A stretch of 64,000 bases of DNA. Origin: an uncultured Lachnospiraceae bacterium (GTDB lineage Bacteria; Bacillota; Clostridia; Lachnospirales; Lachnospiraceae). The notes beneath the pieces were generated by a model, which was not told the DNA's origin, searched no databases, and worked only from the letters and a program-made list of their open reading frames with translations. Within the stretch, counting starts at the first letter, position 1; each line of letters begins with the position of its first letter. Below, one piece after another: positions 32,798 to 42,686 of this stretch. The position numbers and the translations under genes are program-made. The stretch lies in NCBI GenBank assembly GCA_902776305.1, contig CACYPS010000029.1, positions 23,777 through 87,776 on the forward strand, read 5' to 3'.

Positions 32798-33649
32798 ATG
32801 ATTCAATTCGGCATGCGCGTTCACGATCTCTGCCCGAAAGGACCGCTTCTTACTGTCCTTGACTCCATCCATGATGCTGATATAAAACATGTTCAGCTGG
32901 CATTCGGCAAGTCTGTATCAGATTACAATTTCTCCACGGGGCACTACAGCGCGGGCTTCGGCAACTATATCCGTCGCGAGCTTGATAAGCGCGACATTCA
33001 TATCGCGGTGCTCGGATGCTACATCAACCCAGCGAACCCGGATGAAGCAGCAAGAGAAGCAGCTGTAGATAGATTTATAGAGCATCTGAAATATGCAAAG
33101 CGCATCGGCGCAGATATGGTCGGTACTGAGACGGGCAGATTCTCTACAGATTTCAAGGTAACGCCGCTCACAAAGACAGAAGAGTGCTACCAGACAATTC
33201 TGAAGTCATTCCGTCGGATCGTGCGCGCTGCAGAGCAGCTCGGTGTAACAGTCGGCGTTGAAGGTGTGTTCGACCACACGCTGCACTCACCGGAGATGAT
33301 GGCTCGCTTCCTTAATGATATCGATTCCGAGGCTGTCGAAATTATTCTTGATGCAGTGAACCTGATGACACCGGATGTGGAGTTTGACACGGACGGTCAG
33401 GCAGCGATCATCGACAAGGCATTTGAGCTTTACGGCAACAGGATCTCAGTGCTCCACCTCAAGGATTTCGTGTTCGACGGTGAGAAGCAGTTTTACAGAC
33501 ATCCGGGCGAGGGACACTTCCATTACGAGGCGTTGATGCGTCATATTCGTGAGAAGAAGCCGCACATAATCGGACTTCTGGAGAATTCGTCACCGGATAG
33601 GTTCGTGGAGGATTGCGCGTATCTTGAGGCGGCCTTTAATAAAGGTTGA
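32798..33649 (+). CDS. sugar phosphate isomerase/epimerase-type TIM-barrel protein
   Basis: 283 aa from the ATG at 32798, set by AAAGGAGG. AP-endonuclease-2/xylose-isomerase-like TIM barrel: GCYINPANPDEAAREAAVDR, MVGTETGR, VTVGVEGVFDHTLHSPE, IILDAVNLMTP, VLHLKDFVFDG and HPGEGHFHYEAL supply the glutamate, aspartate and histidine residues that usually bind the divalent metal. It lies just upstream of uxaC in the same direction, so isomerisation or epimerisation of a uronate, tagaturonate or related keto acid is a reasonable guess. It is not UxaE-like in length. Exact substrate unknown. Confidence 0.75.
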   Translation: MIQFGMRVHDLCPKGPLLTVLDSIHDADIKHVQLAFGKSVSDYNFSTGHYSAGFGNYIRRELDKRDIHIAVLGCYINPANPDEAAREAAVDRFIEHLKYAKRIGADMVGTETGRFSTDFKVTPLTKTEECYQTILKSFRRIVRAAEQLGVTVGVEGVFDHTLHSPEMMARFLNDIDSEAVEIILDAVNLMTPDVEFDTDGQAAIIDKAFELYGNRISVLHLKDFVFDGEKQFYRHPGEGHFHYEALMRHIREKKPHIIGLLENSSPDRFVEDCAYLEAAFNKG

Positions 33650-33750
33650 GCTTGGTCTGTTTCAGTGTTGATGGTTGAGCTTGTATCTATAGTCAAGCTC
33701 GTATTTATAGTTGAGATTATAATAGCACTATATAATATGTAGATTGTTCG

Positions 33751-33951
33751 TTACGGAAGTAAGGGCGAATTTTGCTTTTACTTCCGTATTTTTAATGTCG
33801 GCTCTATTGAATCTTTGCCCGGTTTACGGAAGTTTAAGCAAGAATGCCCGCCACTTCCGTAATCCTTCTCCCGACGTCATTGAAACTTTTGGCCACTGAA
33901 GCTCGCCCCAATCTACAGAAGTATTGGCATATTTTCCTCCCACTTCCGTAA
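33751..33951. repeat. inverted-repeat units (array 8)
   Basis: Three units, TTACGGAAGTAAGGGC...TTACTTCCGTA, TTACGGAAGTTTAAGC...CACTTCCGTAA and a decayed CTACAGAAGTATTGGC...CACTTCCGTAAC. CGGAAG/CTTCCG variant with partly degenerate arms. Confidence 0.8.
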
Positions 33952-34041
33952 CTTTTCCCCCGCAAACCGCCACGCCCCTCAATAACAGCTCTCCCAAAAA
34001 AGCCCTCCCAACAAAGAATCCCTGTTTCACAAAAAATTGTA

Positions 34042-34092
34042 TTGACAAGTATATTCGCATGGTATAAATTATACATTGTAAGCGCTTACAAT
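34042..34092 (+). promoter_or_regulatory. uxaC promoter with LacI/cre-type operator
   Basis: TTGACA (34042-34047), 15-bp spacer, TATAAA (34063-34068), then the perfect 18-bp palindrome ATTGTAAGCGCTTACAAT (34075-34092) over the probable start region. It matches LacI-family and CcpA cre consensus (TGTAAGCGCTTACA). Confidence 0.8.
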
Positions 34093-34243
34093 CAAAGCGC
34101 AAACCGTCAGATTATCCATATCATCGGAACCGCATCGCGGTCCCAATGATCAAATAAAGGGCGATTTCATCGTCCTTTTATCGGGAGTTGCCGAAGCAAC
34201 TTCCGATAAGGTCTATTATTTTCACATATAAAGGAGGATCATT

Positions 34244-35677
34244 ATGCAGCCATTCATGGGTAAAGACTTCATGCTGAAGAACGAGACCGCGCGTCACATC
34301 TTCCACACTTATTCGGAAGAAATGCCGATCATCGATTACCATTGCCACATCCCGCCGCGGGAGATCTACGAGGATCGCCGCTACAACAACATCGCGGAAG
34401 TATGGCTGGGCGGCCGCTCCGCAGACGGCTCTTATTTCGGTGACCATTACAAATGGCGCGTCATGCGCTCCAACGGCGTTCCGGAAAATCTCGTAACCGG
34501 CGACGCAGATCCGTATGACAAGTTCGTTGAGTTCGCAAAAGCTCTTGAGATGGCAATCGGCAACCCGATGTATCACTGGTCGAACCTCGAGCTTCACAAA
34601 TACTTCGGCATCGAAGAAGCCCTCACAGTCGACAATGCAAAAGAGATCTGGGACAAGACCTCCGACATGCTTCAGAATGATCCGAACCTTTCCGTTCGCG
34701 GCATCATCCGCCAGTCCAACGTGAGATTCATCGGCACAACAGACGACCCGGTCGACTCACTCGAATGGCATGAGAAGCTCGCTGAAATCGACGACCTCGG
34801 TTTCGAAGTTCGTCCGTCCTACCGTCCGGACAAAGCCATCAACATCGACAAGCCCGGTTTCAAGGAATATATCGAGAAACTCGGCGAAGTCGTAGGCAGA
34901 AAGCTCGAGACAGCTCAGGATGTCTGCGATGCTCTGAACGAGAGAATCGACTTCTTCAAGAAACACGGCTGCCGCGCATCCGACCACGGTATTGACTATG
35001 TTATGTATCGTCCGTGCCCGATCGAGGAAGCAAATGCCGTCTTCGCCAAAGTCATGGCAGGCGAATCCATCACTGTAGAGGAAGCTGAGAAGTATCAGAC
35101 AACCATCCTTCTCTCCCTCGCAAAGAAGTATCATAAAGAAAATATCGTCATGGAGATCCACTTCTCCTGCACAAGAAACGTGAACGGCAGAATGTTCGGC
35201 ATCGAAGGACCGGATACAGGATTCGACACGATTGCAAAGACGAACTGCACAGACGATCTCGGCCGCCTCTTCTCCGCACTCGATGCTACAGGCGAACTTC
35301 CGAAGACCATCGTCTTCTCACTGAATTCTTCCGACTTCGACCCGATCACAACTATCCTCGGATGCTTCCAGTCCGATGAGGTTCCGGGCAAGATGCAGCT
35401 CGGCGCAGCATGGTGGTTCCTTGATACACGCGATGGTATGGAAGAGCAGATGAAGTCTCTCGGCCGCCTTGGCCTGCTCGGCAACTTTGTCGGCATGCTG
35501 ACAGACTCCCGCTCCTTCCTGTCCTACACAAGACATGACTACTTCAGAAGAATTGCCTGCAACATCATCGGCCAGTGGGTCGAGGACGGCGAGTATCCGA
35601 ACAACGAAGCTTCCTTAAAGAAGATCGTCGAAGGCATCAGCTTCAACAACGCAGCAAGATATTTCGGTATTGAATAA
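34244..35677 (+). CDS. uxaC: uronate isomerase
   Basis: 477 aa with AAAGGAGG 8 bp upstream. Amidohydrolase-fold enzyme converting D-galacturonate to D-tagaturonate and D-glucuronate to D-fructuronate. The start block PIIDYHCHIPPREIYEDRRY contains the metal-type HxH. DHYKWRVMRSNG, NPMYHWSNLELHKYFGI, TTDDPVDSLEWH and the C-terminal SRSFLSYTRHDYFRRI are diagnostic of UxaC. First of three galacturonate genes (uxaC-uxaB-uxaA) with 300-430 bp repeat-filled gaps. Controlled by a promoter with a strong LacI/cre palindrome. Confidence 0.97.
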   Translation: MQPFMGKDFMLKNETARHIFHTYSEEMPIIDYHCHIPPREIYEDRRYNNIAEVWLGGRSADGSYFGDHYKWRVMRSNGVPENLVTGDADPYDKFVEFAKALEMAIGNPMYHWSNLELHKYFGIEEALTVDNAKEIWDKTSDMLQNDPNLSVRGIIRQSNVRFIGTTDDPVDSLEWHEKLAEIDDLGFEVRPSYRPDKAINIDKPGFKEYIEKLGEVVGRKLETAQDVCDALNERIDFFKKHGCRASDHGIDYVMYRPCPIEEANAVFAKVMAGESITVEEAEKYQTTILLSLAKKYHKENIVMEIHFSCTRNVNGRMFGIEGPDTGFDTIAKTNCTDDLGRLFSALDATGELPKTIVFSLNSSDFDPITTILGCFQSDEVPGKMQLGAAWWFLDTRDGMEEQMKSLGRLGLLGNFVGMLTDSRSFLSYTRHDYFRRIACNIIGQWVEDGEYPNNEASLKKIVEGISFNNAARYFGIE

Positions 35678-35699
35678 TGAAAATGCGCCTGTCTCTCAA

Positions 35700-35955
35700 G
35701 GTGGTCATGCAAATGAGAGTACAGGCTGCATTTGAAAAATTAACACTCAAATAAAAGCAGCTGCACCCGACACGGCGTCTTATACACGAGAACACAGGCT
35801 GCATTTGAAAAATTAACACTCAAATGAAAGCAGCTGCACCCAGCAAAGTGTCTTATACACGAGAGTACAGGCTACATTTGAAAAATTAACACTCAAATAA
35901 AAGCAGCCGCACCCAACAAGGCGTCTCATGCAACAGAGTACATGCTGCATAATAA
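35700..35955. repeat. 73-74-bp tandem repeats of unrelated sequence between uxaC and uxaB
   Basis: Three to four units containing GGCTGCATTTGAAAAATTAA, then CACTCAAATAAAAGCAGC and TGCACCC...GGCGTCTTATACACGAGA. CACTCAAAT starts at 35744, 35817 and 35891 (73 and 74 bp). Each unit can fold as GCTGC-A-TTTGA...TCAAA...GCAGC. Same period as the CGGAAG/CCGAAG arrays but different sequence. Confidence 0.8.
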
Positions 35956-35983
35956 TGTATAATTCCAAAAAGGGAGAACTATT

Positions 35984-37477
35984 ATGGCAAAATTAAATTA
36001 TGAAGTATTGAAGAATTCAGGCTACGACGGATACATCCTCGAAGACGCTCCGGTAAAGGTCCTTCAGTTTGGCGAAGGAAATTTCCTGCGTGCATTTGTT
36101 GACTACTGGTTCGACATGTCCAATGAGAAAGTCGGCTGGAACGGCAAAGTTGCCCTCGTACAGCCCATCGCTCAGGGTCTCACAAAGCTCATCAATGAGC
36201 AGGAAGGTCTCTACACACTGTATCTTCGCGGTTCCGAGAACGGCGAGAAGATCAACCGCAAGCGCGTAATCTCCGTCGTCGATGCATGCTACAATCCGTA
36301 CGAAGCTGAAGACTGGGCAAAGATCATTGAGATCGCAAAGAGCGACGATCTGGAGTACATCGCCAGCAACACAACAGAAGCCGGCATCGTATATGATCCG
36401 CAATCCACAATGGAACAGACCCCTCCAAACTCTTTCCCGGCTAAACTGACCGTTCTCCTTTATGAGCGTTTCAAAGCCGGCAAGAAGGGCGTCGTCATCC
36501 TCTCCTGCGAGCTGATCGATGCAAACGGCAAAGAGCTCGAGAAATGCGTCAAGCAGCACATTGCTGACTGGGGTCTCGGCGAAGACTTTGCAAAATGGAT
36601 CGAAGAAGAGAACCTCTTCTGCTCCACTCTGGTAGACCGCATCGTTCCGGGCCGCATCCGCGATCCGAAGGAAGTTGCTGAGCTTGAGAAAGAGAACGGC
36701 TACGAAGATCCGCTTCTCGTTGTCGGCGAAGTCTTCGGCGTATGGTACATCGAAGGACCGGAATGGCTCGAAGAGAAGCTTCCGTTCAAGGCTGCCGGCC
36801 TCAACGTTCACGTTGTTCCGGACGTCATCCCGTATAAGAAGCGCAAAGTCCGCATCCTGAACGGCGCACACACCGGATTCGTTCTCGGCGCATACCTTGC
36901 AGGTCAGGATATCGTTCGTGACTGCATGTTCAACAAGAACATCCATGACTTCATGAACAAGATGCTCTACGATGAGATCATCCCGATTCTGCCGCTTTCA
37001 AAGGAAGATTGCGATGCATTTGCGGCAGCTGTTACGGACAGATTCAACAATCCGTTCGTTGATCATCAGCTTATGTCCATCTCCCTGAACTCGAGCTCCA
37101 AGTGGCGCGCAAGAAATATGCCGTCCTTCCTTGAGTACATCGAGAAATTCGACAAGCTTCCGGAGGCCCTCACCATGAGCCTTGCGGCTTACATCGCATT
37201 CTATTCAAATGACATCCAGCGCCTCGATGAGACCGGTCTCGTCTGCAAGCGTCCGGCAGGCAACGAGTACACCGTCAACGACGACGCATGGGTCCTTCAG
37301 TTCTACTATGATCACAAGGATGCTGATGCAAAGACTCTTGTACATGACGTTCTGACAAATGAGAAAATGTGGGGACAGGATCTCACCCAGATCGAAGGAC
37401 TTGAGGACAAGGTAGTCGAAGACCTGCAGCTCATCCGTGAGCAGGGTGCAGAGGCTGCTTATGCAAGTGTTCTGTAA
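35984..37477 (+). CDS. uxaB: tagaturonate reductase
   Basis: 497 aa. Mannitol-dehydrogenase-family NAD enzyme reducing tagaturonate to altronate. The nucleotide-binding start KVLQFGEGNFLRAFVDYWFD, the SNTTEAGI block, and the catalytic-domain motif KKRKVRILNGAHTGFVLGAY (with the catalytic lysine region KxxxxNxxH) are intact; SISLNSSSKWRARNMPS also fits. Second gene of the uxa set, with GGGAGAAC ribosome binding site. A hairpin at 37641-37682 follows, so uxaA may have its own promoter or be attenuated. UxuB (fructuronate reductase) is the main alternative; context with UxaC and UxaA favours UxaB. Confidence 0.92.
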   Translation: MAKLNYEVLKNSGYDGYILEDAPVKVLQFGEGNFLRAFVDYWFDMSNEKVGWNGKVALVQPIAQGLTKLINEQEGLYTLYLRGSENGEKINRKRVISVVDACYNPYEAEDWAKIIEIAKSDDLEYIASNTTEAGIVYDPQSTMEQTPPNSFPAKLTVLLYERFKAGKKGVVILSCELIDANGKELEKCVKQHIADWGLGEDFAKWIEEENLFCSTLVDRIVPGRIRDPKEVAELEKENGYEDPLLVVGEVFGVWYIEGPEWLEEKLPFKAAGLNVHVVPDVIPYKKRKVRILNGAHTGFVLGAYLAGQDIVRDCMFNKNIHDFMNKMLYDEIIPILPLSKEDCDAFAAAVTDRFNNPFVDHQLMSISLNSSSKWRARNMPSFLEYIEKFDKLPEALTMSLAAYIAFYSNDIQRLDETGLVCKRPAGNEYTVNDDAWVLQFYYDHKDADAKTLVHDVLTNEKMWGQDLTQIEGLEDKVVEDLQLIREQGAEAAYASVL

Positions 37478-37640
37478 TTTGTGTAATTAAGTGAAATGTA
37501 ACTGCCTGACAGCTGCATATAACGAAGCTACATGTACATGTGAAGCCCCGACTAATACCGGCTTAGTGAATTCGGATTCGCTATTTGCCTAAGCCATGCT
37601 TCGCGCATGAAAACTTTGGCAGTTACACCCAAGACAATTT

Positions 37641-37682
37641 CAGGTACCGGAGAAGGCAGATAAGTGCCTGGTTCGGTACCTG
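37641..37682 (+). terminator. hairpin after uxaB
   Basis: CAGGTACC...GGTACCTG with an inner GGCA/TGCC stem, followed by TTGTTG. Could be a weak terminator or attenuator between uxaB and uxaA. Confidence 0.5.
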
Positions 37683-37724
37683 TTGTTGAACTTACGGAAT
37701 ATTAACGAAGTTCCCTTACAGCTG

Positions 37725-37890
37725 AAGGATCAGTGACATTTAATTGTTACTTACCGCTGAGATATACATTCTGTTATTGAAGCAGAGCTTCTGCCTGCAT
37801 TTCATTGAAGAATATGTGACACTTAGTTGCCATCCGCCGCTGAGATATACAGTCTGTTATTGAAGCAGAACTTTTGCCTGCATTTGAATA
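37725..37890. repeat. 83-bp tandem duplication before uxaA
   Basis: CCGCTGAGATATACATTCTG, then TTATTGAAGCAGAGCTTCTG, CCTGCATTT occurs twice (CGCTGA at 37755 and 37838, offset 83), preceded in both by GTGACA(T/C)TTA-TTG. The second copy ends at the uxaA ribosome binding site (AAAGGAACG). Confidence 0.75.
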
Positions 37891-37912
37891 AATACTTTTT
37901 GAAAGGAACGCT

Positions 37913-39391
37913 ATGAAAACTATTAAAATTCATCCCTCCGACAACGTCGCCGTCATTCTTGAAGATATCGTAAAAGGCGAGCTTGTCACAGTTGAAGGTT
38001 TTTCCGTCACTGCTGTAGAAGACATTGCTCGCGGTCATAAGATCGCTCTGAAGAAAATCGAGGAAGGTACCCCGATCGTCAAGTACGGCAATGAAATCGC
38101 CATTGCGACCCGCGACATCGAAGTCGGCGAATGGGTACACACACACAATGTCAAGACCGGTCTCTCTGAGGGCGGCGAGTATTATTACGATCACAAAGTC
38201 TATGATCTTCCGAAAGTTGCTCCGAAGACTTTCATGGGCTATCTGAGAAAGGATGGCCGCGCTGCCATTCGTAATGAGCTCTGGATCATCCCGATCGTAG
38301 GCTGTGTCAACGGAATCGCAAAGCAGCTCGTCGAGCAAAATCAGGATCTCGTCAAGGGTTCGATTGACGGAATTTACTACTATGGTCATCCGTTCGGCTG
38401 CAGCCAGCTCGGCGACGACCTGATGCAGACCAGAAAACTTCTGACCGCACTGGTCAGACATCCGAATGCAGGCGGAGTCCTCTGCCTCGCTCTCGGTTGC
38501 GAAAACCTGACAATGGACCTTTTCAAAGAAGGACTCGGAGAATATGACGAAGACCGCGTAAAATTCCTTGTCTGTCAGCAGGTCGAGGATGAATTCGAGG
38601 CAGGCAGCAAACTTCTCGCTGAACTCGCAGAGTACGCAGGTCAGTTCAAGCGCCAGGAACTTCCGGCAAGCGAGCTTGTCGTCGGCATGAAGTGCGGCGG
38701 TTCCGACGGACTTTCCGGCATCACGGCAAACCCGACAGTCGGACGTTTCTCCGACAGACTGATTGCTCTCGGCGGCTCAACCGTCCTCACAGAGGTTCCG
38801 GAGATGTTCGGTGCCGAGAATATCCTGTTCTCCCGCTGCCAGAATCAGGCAGTATTCGAGCAGGCTGTCGATATGGTCAACGACTTCAAGAAATATTTCG
38901 TAGATCATGGCCAGGTCGTTTACGAGAATCCGAGCCCGGGCAACAAGGCCGGCGGCATCACAACTCTCGAAGACAAGTCCTGTGGCTGCGTACAGAAGGG
39001 CGGTTCCGCTCAGATCGTCGACGTGCTTCGCTACGCTGAGCCGGTCACAAAGAAGGGTCTTAACATTCTTTCCGGACCGGGCAACGATCTCGTCAGCGCA
39101 ACGGACCTGACGGCTGCCGGCGCTCACATGATCCTGTTCACAACGGGACGCGGCACACCGTTCGGCGCACCGGCACCGACAGTTAAGATTTCCACGAACA
39201 CGGCTCTCTACGAGAAGAAGAAGGGCTGGATCGATTTCAATGCAGGCTCCGTAGCTGAGGGTGAGTCCCTTGATGATGCGGGCGATCGTCTGCTTGAGTA
39301 TGTGCTCCGCGTGGCGAGCGGGGAGCAGACCAAGGCTGAGAAGCATGGCTGCCGTGAGATCTCCATCTTCAAGGATGGCGTGGTTCTGTAA
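37913..39391 (+). CDS. uxaA: altronate dehydratase
   Basis: 492 aa. Fe-dependent dehydratase giving KDG from altronate. The N-terminal SAF domain (residues 1-75: IKIHPSDNVAVILEDIVKGE through DIEVGEWVHTHNVKTG) is fused to the UxaA C-terminal domain, as in full-length UxaA. Typical catalytic-domain blocks are GYLRKDGRAAIRNELWIIPI, FGCSQLGDD, MKCGGSDGLSGITANPTVGR, PSPGNKAGGITTLEDKSCGC and GRGTPFGAPAPTVKISTNT, with the conserved cysteines. Last gene of the uxa set; a strong terminator lies about 180 bp after the stop. Confidence 0.97.
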   Translation: MKTIKIHPSDNVAVILEDIVKGELVTVEGFSVTAVEDIARGHKIALKKIEEGTPIVKYGNEIAIATRDIEVGEWVHTHNVKTGLSEGGEYYYDHKVYDLPKVAPKTFMGYLRKDGRAAIRNELWIIPIVGCVNGIAKQLVEQNQDLVKGSIDGIYYYGHPFGCSQLGDDLMQTRKLLTALVRHPNAGGVLCLALGCENLTMDLFKEGLGEYDEDRVKFLVCQQVEDEFEAGSKLLAELAEYAGQFKRQELPASELVVGMKCGGSDGLSGITANPTVGRFSDRLIALGGSTVLTEVPEMFGAENILFSRCQNQAVFEQAVDMVNDFKKYFVDHGQVVYENPSPGNKAGGITTLEDKSCGCVQKGGSAQIVDVLRYAEPVTKKGLNILSGPGNDLVSATDLTAAGAHMILFTTGRGTPFGAPAPTVKISTNTALYEKKKGWIDFNAGSVAEGESLDDAGDRLLEYVLRVASGEQTKAEKHGCREISIFKDGVVL

Positions 39392-39429
39392 TCCTGCGGG
39401 CTGTTTGGCGGCGATGTTAATTTGCGCTT

Positions 39430-39550
39430 AATGCTATGCTTTAGCTATAATTCTATTGCTTAGCCACGATACTATTGCTCAGCTACAATACTATTACTTA
39501 ACTATGATGCATCGCTTAGCTATAATACTATTACTTAACTATGATGCTAA
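39430..39550. repeat. AT-rich tandem repeats after uxaA
   Basis: GCTTAGCTATAATACTATTA, then CTTAACTATGATGC and variants repeat about five times in shortened forms. No ribosome binding site or coding signal. Confidence 0.7.
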
Positions 39551-39567
39551 TTTTCTGATAAGGGATG

Positions 39568-39608
39568 GGTCCGCAGAAGCAAATTTTCTTGCTTCTGCGG
39601 ACCTGTTT
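39568..39608 (+). terminator. terminator of the uxa genes
   Basis: GGTCCGCAGAAGCAA-ATTTTC-TTGCTTCTGCGGACC, a perfect 15-bp stem (39568-39582 with 39589-39603), followed by TGTTTTG. Confidence 0.9.
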
Positions 39609-39626
39609 TGTGTGGAAATATCCGCT

Positions 39627-40034
39627 TTACCGAAGCAGACGGCATTCTTGCTCCTACTTCGGTATTCCTTGGGCTTGTTTGTCTTACATCTGCTGCCCGT
39701 TTACCGAAGCAGACACCATTCTTGCTTTTACTTCGGTATCCCTTGGGCTTGTTTGTCTTGCAATTGCTCCCGGTTTACCGAAGCAGACACCCTTCTTGCT
39801 TTTACTTCGGTATCCCTTGGGCTTGTTTGTCTTGCAATTGCTCCCGGTTTACCGAAGTAGCCGCCATTCTTGCTCCTACTTCGGTATCCCTTGGGCTTGT
39901 TTGTCTTGCAATTGCTCCCGGTTTACCGAAGTAGCCGCCATTCTTGCTCCTACTTCGGTATTCCTTGGGCTTGTTTGTCTTGCATCTGCTGCCCGTTTAC
40001 CGAAGTAGCCGCCATTCTTGCTCCCACTTCGGTA
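39627..40034. repeat. 74-bp inverted-repeat array (array 9)
   Basis: Six units TTTACCGAAGYAG...CATTCTTGCTCCTACTTCGG, TATTCCTTGGGCTTGTTTGT, CTTGCAATTGCTCCCGG. The first three left arms read GAAGCAG, the last three GAAGTAG; right arms are constant TACTTCGG. The GAAGC form would wobble-pair only in minus-strand RNA. Open frames across this array are by-products of the repeats. Confidence 0.95.
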
Positions 40035-40088
40035 TTCCCCTCCTTGACTTGATAGCCCCCACCCTCCCCACGCCGGCACCAAGGCAAC

Positions 40089-40352
40089 ATGGACGAATAT
40101 TCCAACGGGAAACATTCGCAGCCCGACCGAGAAACGAAAAATATTGCGATTTATGTGACCAAGTGTATGCGCAGCGACACGCGGGAACATAAATTGCAGA
40201 TATATTTTTCGTTTCGCAGGACAGGGCAAGAGTTTCACCGTGAATATTCGTCCATCTGCCGTGACTTGCCGCCGTGAACCTTTTTCGTTTCGCAGGACAG
40301 GGCAAGAGTTTCACCGTGAATATTCGTCCATCTGCCGTGACCTGCCGCCGTA
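40089..40352. repeat. long inverted repeat with duplicated right arm
   Basis: ATGGACGAATATTC (40089-40102) pairs perfectly with GAATATTCGTCCAT (40242-40255), and GAAACGAAAAATAT (40131-40144) with ATATTTTTCGTTTC (40202-40215), giving a 167-nt imperfect hairpin. The right arm plus its flank (TTTTTCGTTTCGCAGGACAG, GGCAAGAGTTTCACCG...) is repeated 76 bp further on (about 40281-40352). It may be a structured RNA or a MITE-like element upstream of the importer operon. Confidence 0.75.
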
Positions 40353-40440
40353 AGCCCCCTCCCAAAGCCCCCTCCATAGTAAATCTGCCCAACTCCCCGC
40401 ATCAAAACCCCCCATAGCCACCATAAATTACCAAAAAACG

Positions 40441-40469
40441 GTGACATTTCCTCCCATTCTATTTATAAT
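40441..40469 (+). promoter_or_regulatory. promoter of the second ABC operon
   Basis: GTGACA (40441-40446), 17-bp spacer, TATAAT (40464-40469); leader of about 40 nt and GGGAAGG before the ATG at 40515. Confidence 0.75.
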
Positions 40470-40514
40470 AAAACTGTTGGTTTACAATTCCACACAAGGG
40501 AAGGACACACCGCC

Positions 40515-41612
<1,098 letters not shown>

Positions 41613-41783
41613 TCGGGAAGGCAAATTCCGAAGGAATGTAACCGGTATATGGTGCACCATGACACATATGCATATACTTATACGCAAGATACATCCTGCA
41701 ACATGGCACGCATACCGCAACACACTAAACATTCCCGGATTAAATGCCGCATGTGAAATCCACATTCATAAGAAGGAGCAAAT

Positions 41784-42674
41784 ATGGAAAACAAAAGCTT
41801 AAAAGGCTGGCTCTACCTATTGCCGGCGCTCCTCTTCCTGGGCGTATTCATGGTCTATCCGCTGATAGATGTTTTCATCTACTCCGTCGAAGAGGGCTAC
41901 AATTCAGCCTCGCAGACATTCTACGGTTACGGCGCGTACAACTTCTCGTATGTACTGCACGACACGTACTTCCTGCAGGCGATCCGCAACACGTTCCTGC
42001 TCGTTGTCATCACGGTCCCGATTTCCACGGGCATCGCGCTGCTTCTCGCAATCGCGCTGACATCGATTGAAAAGTTCAGGAACCTTTATCAGACGATCTT
42101 CTTCCTGCCATACGTCACCAATACGCTTGCCATCGGTCTCGTCTTCATGATCCTTTTCAAGAAGACAGCCTATTCCGACGGTATGATCAATATGCTGATC
42201 ATGGCGGTCGGCGGACACGCGATCGACTTCATTGACGGTCCCTACGCGGCAAAGATGTTCGTCCTCTGCTTCTACACCATTTGGGTCGTTTTGCCGTTCA
42301 AGATCCTGATTCTGACGAGCTCACTCGCATCGGTGAACCAGGATTACTACAATGCGGCGAGAGTGGATGGTACGAGCAAATGGCGCATTTTCACCAAAAT
42401 CACTCTCCCGATGATCTCCCCGTCGATCTTCTATCTGATCATCACCGGATTCATCGGCGCGTTCAAAGCCTATAGCGATGTTGTCGCTCTGTTCGGTACT
42501 GACCTCAACGCTGCGGGCATGAACACCATCGTAGGCTATGTCTACGATATGCTGTACGGCGACAGCGGCGGATATCCGTCATACGCAGCCGCCGCGGCTC
42601 TGATCCTGTTCGTCATCGTTCTGACCATCACAGTCATCAACATGCTGGTCAGAAGGAAGCATGTCTACATTTAA
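41784..42674 (+). CDS. ABC sugar permease, MalF type
   Basis: 296 aa, six membrane segments, EAA loop around QDYYNAARVDGTSKWRIFTK. The first segment LYLLPALLFLGVFMVYPLI is close to the N-terminus, as in LacF/MsmF-type permeases. GAAGGAG upstream. Twelve bp separate its stop from the MalG-type gene. Part of a complete carbohydrate importer whose binding protein gene follows. Substrate is not evident from sequence; position between the uxa genes and the GH4 enzyme suggests a uronide or plant oligosaccharide. Confidence 0.9.
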   Translation: MENKSLKGWLYLLPALLFLGVFMVYPLIDVFIYSVEEGYNSASQTFYGYGAYNFSYVLHDTYFLQAIRNTFLLVVITVPISTGIALLLAIALTSIEKFRNLYQTIFFLPYVTNTLAIGLVFMILFKKTAYSDGMINMLIMAVGGHAIDFIDGPYAAKMFVLCFYTIWVVLPFKILILTSSLASVNQDYYNAARVDGTSKWRIFTKITLPMISPSIFYLIITGFIGAFKAYSDVVALFGTDLNAAGMNTIVGYVYDMLYGDSGGYPSYAAAAALILFVIVLTITVINMLVRRKHVYI

Positions 42675-42686
42675 GGGGGAAGAGCA

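Noticed and set aside
39456-40052. Proteins with repeated YFGIPWACLSC-type segments
   Set aside because: They are translations of array 9 in several frames with no ribosome binding site.
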